Positions 19,310 through 30,579 are shown, numbered from the stretch's first letter. The stretch: 64,000 nucleotides of DNA from an uncultured Stenotrophomonas sp. (GCF_913778665.1 NZ_CAJYVQ010000002.1:1-64000), one strand, 5' to 3'. Program-made: numbers and translations. The notes: generated by a model not told the origin, from the sequence alone.

Positions 19310-19527
19310 GCTTGCAGCCCTGCACCTGCTGCAGTCAAAGGCAACGTCAACATCAAAAGCGGGGTGTCCGTGGGTTGGCGCGGCGGTGTGGGATTGCGGG
19401 GACGCCGCAAGTACGTCCTTGTAGGCTTGTCCGCGGCATCCATGCCGCGGACACCCCGCAATCCGACACCGCCGCGCCTTCGACAGGTTCACGCGGCTGT
19501 TGGTAGCTGTCGACCGTTGGTCGACAC
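19310..19527. repeat. Long structured intergenic repeat, copy A, ending in a REP
   Basis: The element holds a GC-rich inverted repeat with 25-nt arms (19377-19401 and 19454-19478, one mismatch). Its interior hairpin is CCGCGGCA-TCCA-TGCCGCGG at 19431-19450. The flanking segments CAACGTCAACATCAAAAGCGG and CTTCGACAGGTTCACGCGGC are shared with copies at 27574 and 60857. It ends with a REP unit at 19502-19527 (GGTAGCTGTCGACC...GGTCGACAC). A chance open frame through it is not supported as a gene. Confidence 0.75.
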
Positions 19528-19774
19528 GATCCTTCTGTCAGATATCGAATTCCATATCGAGACGGTCGTCGGATCGCGTCTGGGAAAGAGCCCCCTGAGT
19601 CAGGGGGCGGCCGCGAAGCGGCGGGGGTGTGGGTGGTGGTAAGTGGGGTGCGCGTTTCGCACAGCCAAGCGTGGGAGCGGCAGCGCGCATGCGATGTCGC
19701 GTACCCTGCATACAACACACTCATGCCCCATGCGCGACCCTGTCCATCCGCGTGTTCGAGTGGAGGTGGCAAGG

Positions 19775-20917
19775 GTGCATTGGGAGCACATGCAGGCCTA
19801 TGCATGGCCGTTGGGGCTGGCGCTGGTGATCGGCGGTATCGGCGCATGGGTGATCCTGTGGGTCTATCATCGGCTGAAGGGGCGCGATCGGCGCCGTGCG
19901 CGCATCGGCCGCGTGCTTGGCCTGCCGCTGGCCACGGCGCTGCCGCTGCTGTTGCTGATTCCCGCACTGCAGGCGACGCCGTTGCAGGATCCGCTGCTGG
20001 GTAATCTGCAGCGCATCCTGCATATCAGCTTGGTTGCCTGCTTCATCTGGTTGCTGGTGCGCGGTGTGAGCGCCATCGAGCGCGCGATCCTGCGTAGCAA
20101 TCCCATCGATGTGGCCGACAACCTGGAAGCACGCCGCATCCAGACCCAGACCCGTGTGCTCAGCCGGGTGATCATGGGCGGCATCATCGTGCTCGGCGCC
20201 TCGCTGGTGCTGCTGCAGTTCGACATGGTGGCCAAGATCGGTTCGGCACTGCTCGCCTCTGCAGGCCTGATCGGCCTGGTGGCCGGTATCGCGGCAAAGC
20301 CGGTGTTCGGCAACCTCATCGCCGGTCTGCAGATCGCGGTGACGCAGCCGATCCGCCTGGATGACGTGGTGATCGTCGAGGGTGAATGGGGCCGTATCGA
20401 GGAGATCGGCAGCAGCTACGTGGTGGTGCGGATCTGGGATGAGCGGCGGATGGTGGTGCCACTGACCTGGTTCATCGAGAACCCGTTCCAGAACTGGACA
20501 CGGCGCAGTGCCGACCTGCTGGGAACGGCCTTTCTGTGGCTGGATTATCGTGCGCCGATCGCGGCGATCCGCAGCGAGCTGGAGCGCATCTGCCGTGGCG
20601 AGGCGCTGTGGGATGGACGCGTCTGCGTGACCCAGGTGACCGAGACCAGTGAACGCGCGATCCAGGTACGCCTGCTGGTCAGCGCGCGCAGTTCCGGCGA
20701 TGCCTTCGATCTGCGCTGCCTGGTGCGCGAACGCATGCTCGACTTCCTCGCGCGCGAGCATCCGCAGTCATTGCCGCAGGTGCGCGCACGCGTGCAGCAC
20801 GATGATGAGCAGGACATGCCGCGCGGGCCGCGTGCACGCACCGCGGATGTGCGCTCGCCGGGTGCGGAAGACGGCGAAGCGGCGATCGTGCCGGCGGAGC
20901 CCGACCAGCCTCTGTAG
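19775..20917 (+). CDS. MscS-family mechanosensitive channel
   Basis: A 380-residue membrane protein with several N-terminal hydrophobic segments and the glycine/alanine-rich pore helix LLASAGLIGLVAGIAAKP near residue 158. This is followed by the beta-domain (FGNLIAGLQIA, DDVVIVEGEWGRIEEIG) and a soluble alpha/beta region. MscS channels open under membrane tension to release solutes. GTG 19775 is chosen for a GGAGG site 8 nt upstream; GTG 19766 or ATG 19790 are alternatives. The acidic tail after residue 345 is not conserved. The TAG stop is part of the GTAG end of a REP element. Confidence 0.85.
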   Translation: MHWEHMQAYAWPLGLALVIGGIGAWVILWVYHRLKGRDRRRARIGRVLGLPLATALPLLLLIPALQATPLQDPLLGNLQRILHISLVACFIWLLVRGVSAIERAILRSNPIDVADNLEARRIQTQTRVLSRVIMGGIIVLGASLVLLQFDMVAKIGSALLASAGLIGLVAGIAAKPVFGNLIAGLQIAVTQPIRLDDVVIVEGEWGRIEEIGSSYVVVRIWDERRMVVPLTWFIENPFQNWTRRSADLLGTAFLWLDYRAPIAAIRSELERICRGEALWDGRVCVTQVTETSERAIQVRLLVSARSSGDAFDLRCLVRERMLDFLAREHPQSLPQVRARVQHDDEQDMPRGPRARTADVRSPGAEDGEAAIVPAEPDQPL

Positions 20918-20979
20918 AGCCGAGCCATGCTCGGCTGCTTTGGATTTTCCGTTGAAGCCGAGCGTGGGCTCTGCTCTAC
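20914..20979. repeat. Paired SMAG REP elements
   Basis: Two inverted units face each other: GTAGAGCCGAGCCATGCTCGGC starting at 20914, and the complement ending in CTAC at 20979, each able to form a hairpin. The first GTAG overlaps the stop codon of the preceding channel gene. The pair lies between convergent genes. Confidence 0.85.
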
Positions 20980-20989
20980 AGGAACACGA

Positions 20990-22612
20990 TCACGGTTCGC
21001 CGGCGTCGATCAGCGTGTCGGTGTCGAAGTGCGGGGGGCGCCGCGCGCGGGTGCGCTGTTCGTAGGCGTAGGCCATTTCGATCAGCTTCGGCTCGCTCCA
21101 GGCGGTACCCATGAACAGCAGGCCGACCGGCAGGCCGTCGATCTGGCCCATCGGCACGCTGAGGCTCGGGTAGCCGGCCACGGCGGCAGCGCCGTAGCTC
21201 TCGCCGGGGAAGTCATCGCCTTCGCTGCGGATCGGCCAAGCCACGCCGGTGGTCGGCGCCACCAGCGCATCGAGCTGGTGGGCGGCGAGGGCGGCGTCGA
21301 TGCCCTCCGGGCCGGCCAGCCGGCGCGCATCGCTGCGTGCGCGGATATAGGCCGGGTCGGCCAGGCCGGCGGTGGCGTCGGCCTCCACCAGCAGCTCCTG
21401 GCCGAACAGGCCCAGCTCCTGCTTGCTGTGGGCCTGGTTGAACGCGATCAGCTCGGCCAGGCTGCGCAGCGGGGCGCGATGGGTGCTGAAGTAGCGCTCC
21501 AGTCCGGCCTTGAATTCGTACAGCAGCAGCGCGCGCTCGGCCTCGGCCCAGGCGCCCTGGTTGGGCAGCTCGACAGGCACCACCACGGCACCGGCGCGAC
21601 GCAGCTCGGTCGCCGCCTGCTCGATCAGCGGCGGCATGCCGCGGTACTTCAGCAACGGTGTCTGCAGCAGGCCAATGCGCTTGCCGCGCAGGCCCTGCGG
21701 GTCCAGGCGCGCGGTGTAGTCGTAGACCGCGCGGCCGGGCATGGTCGCGGTGGCCGGATCGGCATCGTCGCGGCCGGCGATGGCGGTCAGCACGACGGCG
21801 GCGTCGGCGACGCTGCGGGTCATCGGCCCGGCGGTGTCCTGGCTGAAGGAGATCGGGACGATGCCATCGCGGCTGACCAGGCCAACGGTCGGCTTCAGGC
21901 CGACCACGCCGTTGACCGCCGCCGGGCAGACGATGCTGCCGTCGGTCTCGGTGCCGATCGCCACGCTGGCCAGGTTGGCGGCCACTGCCACTGCACTGCC
22001 GCTGCTGGAACCGCAGGGCGAGTGGCTGAGGCGATAGGGGTTGCGGGTCTGGCCGCCGCGCGCGCTCCAGCCGGAAATCGAATTGTTGCCGCGGAAATTG
22101 GCCCACTCGCTGAGATTGGTCTTGCCCAGCACCACGGCGCCGGCCTCGCGCAGGCGCCGCACCAGGTAGGCATCGTCCGGGCGGAAGCCCTGCAGAGCCA
22201 GTGAACCGGCACTGGTGGCCATTGGTGCGGCGTTGATGTTGTCCTTCAGCAGCAGTGGGATGCCATGCAGCGGACCGCGCAGGCGTCCTTCGCGGCGCTC
22301 GCGGTCGCTCGCGGCGGCTTCCTTCAGCGCATCGGGGTTGAGCTCGATCACCGCGCGCAGGCGTGGCCCGGAGCGGTCCAGGGCGGCGATGCGCTGCAGG
22401 TAGGCCTGGGTCAGCGTAGCGCTGTCCAGCTCACCGGCGATCATCCGCGCCTGCAGATCGGCGACATCGGTTTCGGCGTACGGGAACGGCACGTTGCGGC
22501 TCGCAGGTTCGGCCGCATGCGCGCTGGGCGTGGCCGGACTGCAGCCAGCCGAAAGCAGCGCAGGCAGCGCGGCAAGCAGGCAGGTCAGCAGAGGCGGCAA
22601 GGACGGACGCAT
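20990..22612 (-). CDS. Amidase-signature enzyme, predicted lipoprotein
   Basis: A 540-residue amidase (Ser-cisSer-Lys triad). The lysine lies in [18 protein letters not shown] near residue 120, the serine-rich signature [14 protein letters not shown] near residue 195, and the nucleophile region [13 protein letters not shown] near residue 215. The N-terminus MRPSLPP...LLSAGC is a lipoprotein signal with Cys near position 23, so it is probably periplasmic and membrane-anchored. It hydrolyses an unknown amide. The start at 22612 gives a proper signal peptide. Its stop is 10 nt from a REP pair. Confidence 0.9.
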   Translation of the reverse strand: MRPSLPPLLTCLLAALPALLSAGCSPATPSAHAAEPASRNVPFPYAETDVADLQARMIAGELDSATLTQAYLQRIAALDRSGPRLRAVIELNPDALKEAAASDRERREGRLRGPLHGIPLLLKDNINAAPMATSAGSLALQGFRPDDAYLVRRLREAGAVVLGKTNLSEWANFRGNNSISGWSARGGQTRNPYRLSHSPCGSSSGSAVAVAANLASVAIGTETDGSIVCPAAVNGVVGLKPTVGLVSRDGIVPISFSQDTAGPMTRSVADAAVVLTAIAGRDDADPATATMPGRAVYDYTARLDPQGLRGKRIGLLQTPLLKYRGMPPLIEQAATELRRAGAVVVPVELPNQGAWAEAERALLLYEFKAGLERYFSTHRAPLRSLAELIAFNQAHSKQELGLFGQELLVEADATAGLADPAYIRARSDARRLAGPEGIDAALAAHQLDALVAPTTGVAWPIRSEGDDFPGESYGAAAVAGYPSLSVPMGQIDGLPVGLLFMGTAWSEPKLIEMAYAYEQRTRARRPPHFDTDTLIDAGEP

Positions 22613-22653
22613 GGGGCGGCTTGGTCGGCTCCAATCGCCAGTGTAGCCGCTGC

Positions 22654-23121
22654 TCAGCGGTGGCGCTTGCGCAGGTCGCGGGCGAGCACGTAGACCACGA
22701 TCAGGTTGATCGCCAGGATCGTCCAGGACGGCCAGCCGGGATGGCGGACGATCGCGAAGATATCGAAGGGCAGGTACAGCGAGGCGGTCAGGCAGCCCAG
22801 CCAGGAGGCCCAGGCCTTGGCCCGCCACAGGCCCCAGGCTTCGACCAGGTGCAGCAGGCCGTAGCCGATCATCCCCGCCGCGGCCAGGTGCACCGCGTCG
22901 GGGCTGATCATGTGCAGCAGCGAGGGCAGGGTGCCATGGTCCGGATCCAGGCTGAAACGCCGGATCAGGACCATGATGCCGTGCCGCAGCGGCTGCGGTC
23001 CGAGCACTTCCAGCCCGGTGGCGGCCAACAGCGCAAGCATCGCCTTGCTCGCTTCGAGCAGGGCGATGACGTGCAGGCCCGGATGCCGGTGCGGATCCGG
23101 GTTGTAGCCGCTCTGGGTCAC
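22654..23121 (-). CDS. DUF2127 family membrane protein
   Basis: A 155-residue protein with about four hydrophobic segments, starting with a His/Pro-rich stretch (NPDPHRHPGLHVIALLEASK). The pattern LLHMISPDAVHLAAAGMIGY and LLHLVEAWGLWRAKAWASWL matches the DUF2127 family of predicted inner-membrane proteins. Function is unknown. It lies 41 nt upstream of the amidase and 11 nt downstream of typA on the same strand, so the three could be cotranscribed. Confidence 0.75.
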   Translation of the reverse strand: MTQSGYNPDPHRHPGLHVIALLEASKAMLALLAATGLEVLGPQPLRHGIMVLIRRFSLDPDHGTLPSLLHMISPDAVHLAAAGMIGYGLLHLVEAWGLWRAKAWASWLGCLTASLYLPFDIFAIVRHPGWPSWTILAINLIVVYVLARDLRKRHR

Positions 23122-23132
23122 GACGTACTGGC

Positions 23133-24980
23133 TCAGCCGCCGCGCGAAGCCTTCTTGCGGTCGCTTTCGGTCAGGAACTTCTTGCGCAGACGGATCTCCT
23201 TCGGGGTGATCTCGACCAGCTCGTCGTCTTCGATGAAGTCCAGTGCCTGTTCCAGCGAGTACTTGATCGCCGGGGTCAGCTGGATCGCATCGTCCTTGCC
23301 CGAAGCGCGCATGTTGGTCAGCGGCTTGGTCTTGATCGCGTTGACGGTCAGGTCGTTGTCCTTGGAGTGGATGCCGACCAGCTGACCTTCATACACATTG
23401 TCGCCTTCAGCAGCGAACAGCTTGCCGCGTTCCTGCAGCGGGCCAAGCGAGTACGCCGGGGTGGTGCCCGGCGCATTGGCGATCATCACGCCGTTGATGC
23501 GCTTGGCGATCGCGCCCTGTTCCTTCGGACCGTAGTGGTCGAACACGTGGAACAGCAGGCCCGAACCCTGGGTCAGGGTCTTGAACTCGTTCTGGAAACC
23601 GATCAGGCCACGGGCCGGGATCGAATATTCCAGGCGCACGCGGCCCTTGCCGTCCGGCTCCATGTTCTTCAGCTGGCCCTTGCGGGTGCCCAGCTTTTCC
23701 ATCACGCCGCCCTGGTGGATTTCTTCGATGTCCACCACCAGCTGTTCGATCGGCTCCATCATCTGGCCGTCGATTTCCTTGATGATGACTTCCGGGCGCG
23801 ACACGGCCAGCTCGTAGCCTTCACGACGCATGTTCTCGATCAGCACCGACAGGTGCAGCTCGCCACGGCCGGAGACCAGGAACTTGTCGGCGTCTTCCAG
23901 CTGTTCGACCTTCAGGGCCACGTTGTGGACCTTTTCACGGTCCAGGCGGTCCTTGATCTGGCGGCTGGTCAGGAACTTGCCACCGGACAGGTCCTTGTTG
24001 CCGGCGAACGGCGAGTTGTTGACCTGGAAGGTCATCGAGATGGTCGGCTCGTCGACGGTCAGTGCCGGCAGCGCTTCCGGGGTATCCGGGTGGCACAGGG
24101 TGTCGGAGATGGTCAGCTCCGGGATACCGGAGATGGCGACGATGTCACCGGCTTCGGCGGTGTCCTGCTCGATGCGCTCCAGGCCCAGGAAGCCCAGCAC
24201 CTGCGCGACCTTGCCGTTGCGCTTCTTGCCTTCACGGTCGATGACCGCGACCTGCATGTTCTTCTTCAGGGTGCCGCGCTGGATGCGGCCGATGCCGATG
24301 ACGCCGACGAAGTTGTTGTAGTCCAGCTGGCTGATGCGCATCTGGAACGGGCCGTCCGGGTCCACTTCCGGCTTGGGCGCGTGCTGCATGATCGCTTCGT
24401 ACAGCGGGGTCATGTCGCCGTCGCGCACGGTGTCTTCCAGGCCGGCGTAGCCGTTCAGGGCCGAGGCGTAGACGATCGGGAAGTCCAGCTGCTCGTTGGT
24501 GGCGCCGAGCTTGTCGAACAGGTCGAACACCTGGTCGATCACCCACTCCGGACGCGAGCCCGGACGGTCGACCTTGTTGACCACGACGATCGGCTTGAAG
24601 CCCATCGCGAAGGCCTTCTGGGTCACGAAGCGGGTCTGCGGCATCGGGCCGTCCATCGCATCGACCAGGATCAGCACGGTGTCGACCATCGACAGCACGC
24701 GCTCGACCTCACCGCCGAAGTCGGCGTGTCCGGGGGTGTCGACGATGTTGATCCGGTTCTTGATACCGGTCTTCTTGTCTTCCCAGGTGATGGCGGTGTT
24801 CTTGGCCAGGATGGTGATGCCGCGTTCCTTTTCCTGGTCGTTGCTGTCCATCACGCGCTCGGCGAGGACGGTGCGCTCGGACAAGGTGCCGGACTGCTTC
24901 AGCAGCTGGTCGACCAGGGTGGTCTTGCCATGGTCGACGTGGGCGACGATGGCGATGTTGCGAAGATTTTCGATGGACAT
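23133..24980 (-). CDS. typA: Ribosome-associated GTPase TypA/BipA
   Basis: A 615-residue translational GTPase. G1 is [10 protein letters not shown] (residues 13-22), the switch region is [19 protein letters not shown]3 is [10 protein letters not shown], and the elongation factor-like domains and BipA-specific C-terminus follow. BipA acts in 50S biogenesis at low temperature and in stress responses. The ATG at 24980 gives the normal [15 protein letters not shown] start; the open frame upstream is not homologous. A perfect TATAAT lies about 50 nt upstream on the same strand. Confidence 0.97.
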   Translation of the reverse strand: MSIENLRNIAIVAHVDHGKTTLVDQLLKQSGTLSERTVLAERVMDSNDQEKERGITILAKNTAITWEDKKTGIKNRINIVDTPGHADFGGEVERVLSMVDTVLILVDAMDGPMPQTRFVTQKAFAMGFKPIVVVNKVDRPGSRPEWVIDQVFDLFDKLGATNEQLDFPIVYASALNGYAGLEDTVRDGDMTPLYEAIMQHAPKPEVDPDGPFQMRISQLDYNNFVGVIGIGRIQRGTLKKNMQVAVIDREGKKRNGKVAQVLGFLGLERIEQDTAEAGDIVAISGIPELTISDTLCHPDTPEALPALTVDEPTISMTFQVNNSPFAGNKDLSGGKFLTSRQIKDRLDREKVHNVALKVEQLEDADKFLVSGRGELHLSVLIENMRREGYELAVSRPEVIIKEIDGQMMEPIEQLVVDIEEIHQGGVMEKLGTRKGQLKNMEPDGKGRVRLEYSIPARGLIGFQNEFKTLTQGSGLLFHVFDHYGPKEQGAIAKRINGVMIANAPGTTPAYSLGPLQERGKLFAAEGDNVYEGQLVGIHSKDNDLTVNAIKTKPLTNMRASGKDDAIQLTPAIKYSLEQALDFIEDDELVEITPKEIRLRKKFLTESDRKKASRGG

Positions 24981-25026
24981 ACGAAAGGGGGCCAGTCGGC
25001 GCCGGATTTGGAAAAAGAAGTCCAAC

Positions 25027-25055
25027 ATTATACGTCGAACTTGACGATTCGCGAA
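25027..25055 (-). promoter_or_regulatory. Candidate typA promoter
   Basis: On the minus strand a perfect TATAAT (25027-25032) lies 17 nt from TTCGCG (25050-25055), a poor -35. Transcription would start about 40 nt before the typA ATG. The strength of the -10 makes it plausible. Confidence 0.5.
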
Positions 25056-25252
25056 AAGGTGGATTTCACCCTGGCCACGGGGCCCATTCAGCTGGCCCGC
25101 CGCCGTCCGGCCGAGGCCGCCAGGACCCGGCGACGCGGCTCCCCGTCCGCGGGCTGAAGGCGGGCGCTTCACCGATGGTCGAAGCCGCCGCCGAGGCGAG
25201 GCGGGTGTAAACTAGGTGGCTAGACGCATTCCCCTCTGCATCAAGGATCTTC

Positions 25253-26849
<1,597 letters not shown>

Positions 26850-26856
26850 TGCAGGG

Positions 26857-26878
26857 GGTACCGGCCGTTGGTCGGTAC
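26857..26878. repeat. SMAG-like REP, single unit
   Basis: GGTACCGGCCGTTGGTCGGTAC forms a short hairpin with a GTTG core, 8 nt after the mdh stop and just before the terminator. It has GTAC in place of the usual GTAG terminus. Confidence 0.6.
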
Positions 26879-26888
26879 GCTTACCGCA

Positions 26889-26920
26889 GAAAACGGGGAG
26901 GCTTCGGCTTCCCCGTTTTC
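26889..26920 (+). terminator. UUCG terminator after mdh
   Basis: A 14-bp stem (26889-26902 with 26907-26920, one G-U pair) is capped by TTCG and ends in TTTTCATTT. The A-run on the left arm would allow function on the other strand too. Confidence 0.85.
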
Positions 26921-26941
26921 ATTTGGAGTTCCTGGAATCGC

Positions 26942-27556
26942 ATGATCCACCTGCACTACATCGACGACGCGCTGCTGGTGGCCGAGAAGCCGGCCGGCCT
27001 GCTGTCCGTGCCCGGCCGCAGCGCCGAGAACCAGGACTGCGTGGTCGCGCGCCTGCAGGCTATTTACCCCGATGCACTGACCGTGCACCGGCTGGACCAG
27101 GTCACCTCCGGCCTGCTGCTGCATGCGCGAGGCAAGGCCATGCAGGCGGCGCTGTCGGCGCAGTTCGCGCAGCGCACGGTGGGCAAGCGCTATGAGGCGA
27201 TCGTGGAGGGGCTGCCGGATGCCGAGGCCGGCGAGGTGGACCTGCCGTTGATCGTGGACTGGCCTAACCGGCCGAAGCAGATGATCGACCTTGAACGTGG
27301 CAAGCCGGCACTGACGCGCTGGCGCGTGCTGGGCCGGGATGTCCAGGCGCAGCGCACGCGGGTGGCGCTGGAGCCGGTCACCGGCCGCAGCCATCAGCTG
27401 CGCCTGCACATGGCCAGCCTTGGCCATCCGATGGTGGGGGACGTGCTGTATGGTGCCGTGCCGGCGGCGCGTGTGCATCTGCATGCGTGCGCGCTGGCGT
27501 TCACCCACCCGGTGACGGGTGCCGCGCTGGCGTTCGAGTCCGCGGCTCCGTTCTAA
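26942..27556 (+). CDS. rluA: Dual tRNA/23S rRNA pseudouridine synthase RluA
   Basis: A 204-residue protein collinear with E. coli RluA (219): AGLLSVPGRSAEN near residue 20, the catalytic aspartate in HRLDQVTSGLL near residue 49, VDLPLIVDWPNRPKQM near residue 99, and ITGRSHQLRLHM-like VTGRSHQLRLHMASLGHPM near residue 146. It forms pseudouridine at tRNA position 32 and 23S position 746 in E. coli. The start at 26942 follows a GGAGT site just after the mdh terminator. Confidence 0.88.
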   Translation: MIHLHYIDDALLVAEKPAGLLSVPGRSAENQDCVVARLQAIYPDALTVHRLDQVTSGLLLHARGKAMQAALSAQFAQRTVGKRYEAIVEGLPDAEAGEVDLPLIVDWPNRPKQMIDLERGKPALTRWRVLGRDVQAQRTRVALEPVTGRSHQLRLHMASLGHPMVGDVLYGAVPAARVHLHACALAFTHPVTGAALAFESAAPF

Positions 27557-27573
27557 GGGGGAGGTGGGGTCGG

Positions 27574-27856
27574 CAGGGCTGCGCCCTGCACCTGCCGAAG
27601 CAACGTCAACGTCAACGTCAAAAGCGGCGCTGGTTTTCTGTGTGTTGGGCGGGGCGGTGTGGGTGGGCAGGACACGCCGTAAACCCGTCCATGGGGCCTG
27701 CGGTCCTGCCCACCCACACCGCCCCACCTTCGACAGATTCACGCGGCTGTTGGTAAGGGCGACTGTGCGGCTGTGCAACCGGACCCACCACGTCAACCCC
27801 AGGAAGCCTGCCTCTGCTGTTGCTTCGGCTTCGGCAGGTGCAGGGCGGCAGCCCTG
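27574..27856. repeat. Long structured repeat, copy B, with terminal inverted repeats (MITE-like)
   Basis: About 283 bp between rluA and prpE. The ends are inverted copies of one 31-nt sequence (27574-27604, starting CAGGGCTGCGCCCTGCACC, and 27819-27856 with a 5-nt TCGGC duplication and one extra base). Nested inside is a perfect 23-bp inverted repeat (27651-27673 and 27703-27725). Tandem CAACGT units occur at 27601-27618. CTTCGACAGATTCACGCGGCTGTTGG follows the right arm, as in copies A and C. No coding sequence is supported. Confidence 0.75.
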
Positions 27857-27950
27857 CAGAACACACCCCACCCCCTACCAAGGTAGGGCGGCCCGCACGG
27901 CAGCGCCGGACTATTCTCGAACCCATGACTTTGTCTGGGAGGGCTGCGTC

Positions 27951-29831
27951 ATGAACTACGAGGAAACCTACCGTCGCTCGATCGACGAGCCGGAGGCCTT
28001 CTGGGGCGAGGAAGCCAAGCGTATCCATTGGCATAAGCCGCCACAGCAGGTGCTCGACTACAGCAACCCGCCGTTCCGGCGCTGGTTCGTCGGCGGTGAA
28101 ACCAATCTCTGCTACAACGCGGTCGACCGCCATCTGGCCGATCGTCCCGACCAGCTCGCGCTGGTGGCGATTTCCACCGAAACCAATAGCACCCGCGAGA
28201 TCACCTACCGCCAGCTGTATCGCGAGGTGAACGACTTTGCCGCGGTGCTCAAGCACCTCGGCGTCGGCCACGGCGACCGCGTGGTGATCTACATGCCGAA
28301 CATGGCCGAAGCGGTGTTCGCGATGCTGGCCTGTGCACGCATCGGTGCGGTGCATTCGGTGGTGTTCGGCGGCTTCGCCGCACATAACCTGGCGCTGCGC
28401 ATCGATGATGCCAAGCCCAAGCTGCTGATCGCCGCCGATGCCGGCATGCGTGGAGGCAAGCTGATCCCGTACAAACCGATGGTCGACGCCGCCTGCGCCG
28501 AAGCCAGCGCGCCGCCACCGCACGTGTTGATCGTGTCGCGCGGGCTGGACGCTGCCGAACCGCGCGCGCCGGGCCGTGATGTGGAGTACGCCACGCTGCG
28601 CGCGCAGATCGGCGAGGTCGATGTTCCAGTGCAGTGGCTGGAAGCGAGTGAGCCGAGCTATCTGCTGTACACCTCCGGCACCACCGGCAAGCCGAAGGGC
28701 GTGCAGCGCGATGTCGGTGGCTATGCGGTGGCGATGGCGCAGTCGATGGAAACCGTGTTCGACTGCAGGCCGGGGCAGGTGATGTTCTCCACCTCCGATG
28801 TCGGCTGGGCCGTCGGCCATTCCTACAACGTGTACGGCCCGCTGATCGGTGGCTGCACCTCGCTGCTTTACGAAGGGCTGCCGACCCATCCCGATCCTGG
28901 CATCTGGTGGGCGCTGTGCGAGCAGTACAACGTGCGCACGATGTTCTCTTCGCCTACCGCCATCCGCGTACTGAAGAAGCACGACGCAGACTTCATCCAT
29001 CGTCATGACCTGGGCGCACTGAAGTACCTGTTCCTGGCTGGCGAACCGCTGGACGAGCCGACTGCGCACTGGATCAGTGACGCACTGGGCAAGCCGATCA
29101 TCGATAACTACTGGCAGACCGAAACCGGCTGGCCGGCGCTGACCCTGCTGCCGGGCCTGGAGATGAAGCCGGTGCGCTTTGGCTCGCCCGGCTTCCCCAA
29201 CCTCGGTTACCGCATGAAGGTGATTGACGAGAACACCGGCGAGGAAGTGGCCGCGGGGCAAAAGGGCGTACTGGTGGTATCGCCACCGCTGCCGCCGGGC
29301 TGCATGAGCACCGTGTGGAACGATGACGGCCGCTTCCTGCAGAGCTACTTCAGCCACTTCAAGGAACTGCTGTACAGCTCGCTGGACTGGGCGATCCGCG
29401 ATGACGATGGCTACACCTTCATCCTCGGCCGCACCGACGATGTGATCAACGTGGCCGGCCATCGCCTCGGCACGCGTGAGATCGAGGAAGCCATCTCCAG
29501 CCATCCGCGCGTGGCCGAGGCCGCCGTGATCGGGGTCAAGGACGAGCTGAAGGGTCAGGTGCCACTGGTATTCGTCACCCTCAAGCAGGGGCTAAACGGC
29601 GAAGACCCCGCGCCGGTGGTGGCCGAGATGATGGCGACCGTGACCGGCTCGCTCGGCGCCGTGGCACGCCCGGCGCATGTGCATGTGGTCAACGCATTGC
29701 CCAAGACCCGTTCCGGCAAGCTGTTGCGGCGCTCGCTGCAAGCGTTGGCCGAGCAGCGTGACCCGGGCGACCTGTCGACGCTGGACGACCCCGGCGCACT
29801 GGAAGAGATCCGTCGCGCGCTGGGCCGCTGA
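27951..29831 (+). CDS. prpE: Propionate-CoA ligase (acyl-CoA synthetase)
   Basis: A 626-residue AMP-forming acyl-CoA synthetase. Its size matches PrpE (628) rather than acetyl-CoA synthetase (652). Motifs are the P-loop YTSGTTGKPKGVQRD near residue 242, DNYWQTETGWP near residue 384, and the C-terminal lysine of PKTRSGKLLRR near residue 583, which in homologues is controlled by acetylation. It activates propionate for the methylcitrate cycle. No prpBCD genes are in the window, and acetate activity cannot be excluded. ATG 27951 lies after GGGAGGG. Confidence 0.88.
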   Translation: MNYEETYRRSIDEPEAFWGEEAKRIHWHKPPQQVLDYSNPPFRRWFVGGETNLCYNAVDRHLADRPDQLALVAISTETNSTREITYRQLYREVNDFAAVLKHLGVGHGDRVVIYMPNMAEAVFAMLACARIGAVHSVVFGGFAAHNLALRIDDAKPKLLIAADAGMRGGKLIPYKPMVDAACAEASAPPPHVLIVSRGLDAAEPRAPGRDVEYATLRAQIGEVDVPVQWLEASEPSYLLYTSGTTGKPKGVQRDVGGYAVAMAQSMETVFDCRPGQVMFSTSDVGWAVGHSYNVYGPLIGGCTSLLYEGLPTHPDPGIWWALCEQYNVRTMFSSPTAIRVLKKHDADFIHRHDLGALKYLFLAGEPLDEPTAHWISDALGKPIIDNYWQTETGWPALTLLPGLEMKPVRFGSPGFPNLGYRMKVIDENTGEEVAAGQKGVLVVSPPLPPGCMSTVWNDDGRFLQSYFSHFKELLYSSLDWAIRDDDGYTFILGRTDDVINVAGHRLGTREIEEAISSHPRVAEAAVIGVKDELKGQVPLVFVTLKQGLNGEDPAPVVAEMMATVTGSLGAVARPAHVHVVNALPKTRSGKLLRRSLQALAEQRDPGDLSTLDDPGALEEIRRALGR

Positions 29832-29834
29832 TCC

Positions 29835-29901
29835 GGTAGTGACGGCCACTGGCCGGTAATACCATCAATCCGGACGTTGCCGGCCAGCGGCCGGCACTAC
29901 C
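29835..29901. repeat. Paired SMAG REP elements
   Basis: GGTAGTGACGGCCACTGGCC at 29835 faces GCCGGCCAGCGGCCGGCACTAC ending at 29900. The two hairpins are separated by about 20 nt, directly after the prpE stop. GTAG termini are present on both outer ends. Confidence 0.85.
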
Positions 29902-30047
29902 CGCGATACATGCGCTAAGCTCGGCCTGTCATCGACCTGCAACACGCGGCGCGCGCCGGGGAACGCGCGTGCCGCCCGGGGATGGCATACAGGGGGGCGT
30001 GCCCGCCAGGGCGCGCCGGCATGGTGCATCAAGGAAAGGGGGAGGCA

Positions 30048-30551
30048 ATGGCATTGCTGCACGCCAAGACGGCTGCTGGCCGTCAGGAAATCGAGGACCG
30101 TGGCCGGCGCCTGCCGGCCGCATTGCGTTCAATCCTGCTGATGGTCGATGGTCATCGCGACGACACCGAACTGCGGGGCCTGTTCGAGGGTCTGCGCGCG
30201 CCACCCGACGCATTGCAGCAGCTGCTCGCGCTGGGCCTGATCGAAGTGGTGGGAGGCCGTGTCGAGGCGGCACCGGCGCGCGGCATCAGCAGCGGCCGTG
30301 AACAGGATCCGGCGTTGTACCAGCAGCTGTACGACGCGATGAGTGAAGCGGTGCGCCGACATCTCGGCCTGAAGGGCTACTTCATGCAGCTGAAGATCGA
30401 GCGCTGCACGGATGCGCTGGCACTGGAGCGCCTGTGCCCCGAGCTGCTGGCCGCGGTGGGCAAGGCGCGCAGTCCGGCGCTGGCGCAGCGCTGGTGGCAG
30501 GAAACCCAGGCAGCACTGCTGCACGCGGATGGCGAGGTCGTGCAGGCCTGA
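30048..30551 (+). CDS. Uncharacterised protein with possible winged-helix-like N-terminal module
   Basis: A 167-residue soluble protein without signal peptide or membrane segment. Residues 5-66 (RSILLMVDGHRDDTELRG, LLALGLIEVVGG) have the rhythm of a short winged-helix-like module found at the start of various uncharacterised proteobacterial proteins. A linker rich in Ala/Arg follows, then an alpha-helical C-terminal half (LYDAMSEAVRRHLGLKGYF, CTDALALERLCPEL). The function is not recognised. ATG 30048 has a very strong GGGGGAGG site. TAAGCT at 29916 may be its -10. The SUFU-domain gene follows after 46 nt. Confidence 0.7.
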   Translation: MALLHAKTAAGRQEIEDRGRRLPAALRSILLMVDGHRDDTELRGLFEGLRAPPDALQQLLALGLIEVVGGRVEAAPARGISSGREQDPALYQQLYDAMSEAVRRHLGLKGYFMQLKIERCTDALALERLCPELLAAVGKARSPALAQRWWQETQAALLHADGEVVQA

Positions 30552-30562
30552 GTCACCGCGTA

Positions 30563-30579
30563 AAGTGATCGGTTCACTT
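30563..30579. promoter_or_regulatory. Small inverted repeat before the SUFU-domain gene
   Basis: AAGTGA-TCGGT-TCACTT lies 19 nt upstream of the GTG start, overlapping a TAAAGT that could be a -10. Too short to be sure; an operator is one possibility. Confidence 0.25.

Noticed and set aside
19364..19642. A 92-codon frame resembling one near 60753-61190 (SVGWRGG...GRRR)
   Set aside because: The similarity comes from the shared long DNA repeat, not from a protein family; no ribosome binding site.
24981..25172. A 64-codon N-terminal extension of typA
   Set aside because: The extension is GC-rich, not conserved, and crosses the probable promoter; the family starts at MSIENLRN.
27601..27618. Tandem CAACGT units considered as a CRISPR or microsatellite
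   Set aside because: Only three 6-nt units within a larger repeat; no spacers, no cas genes.
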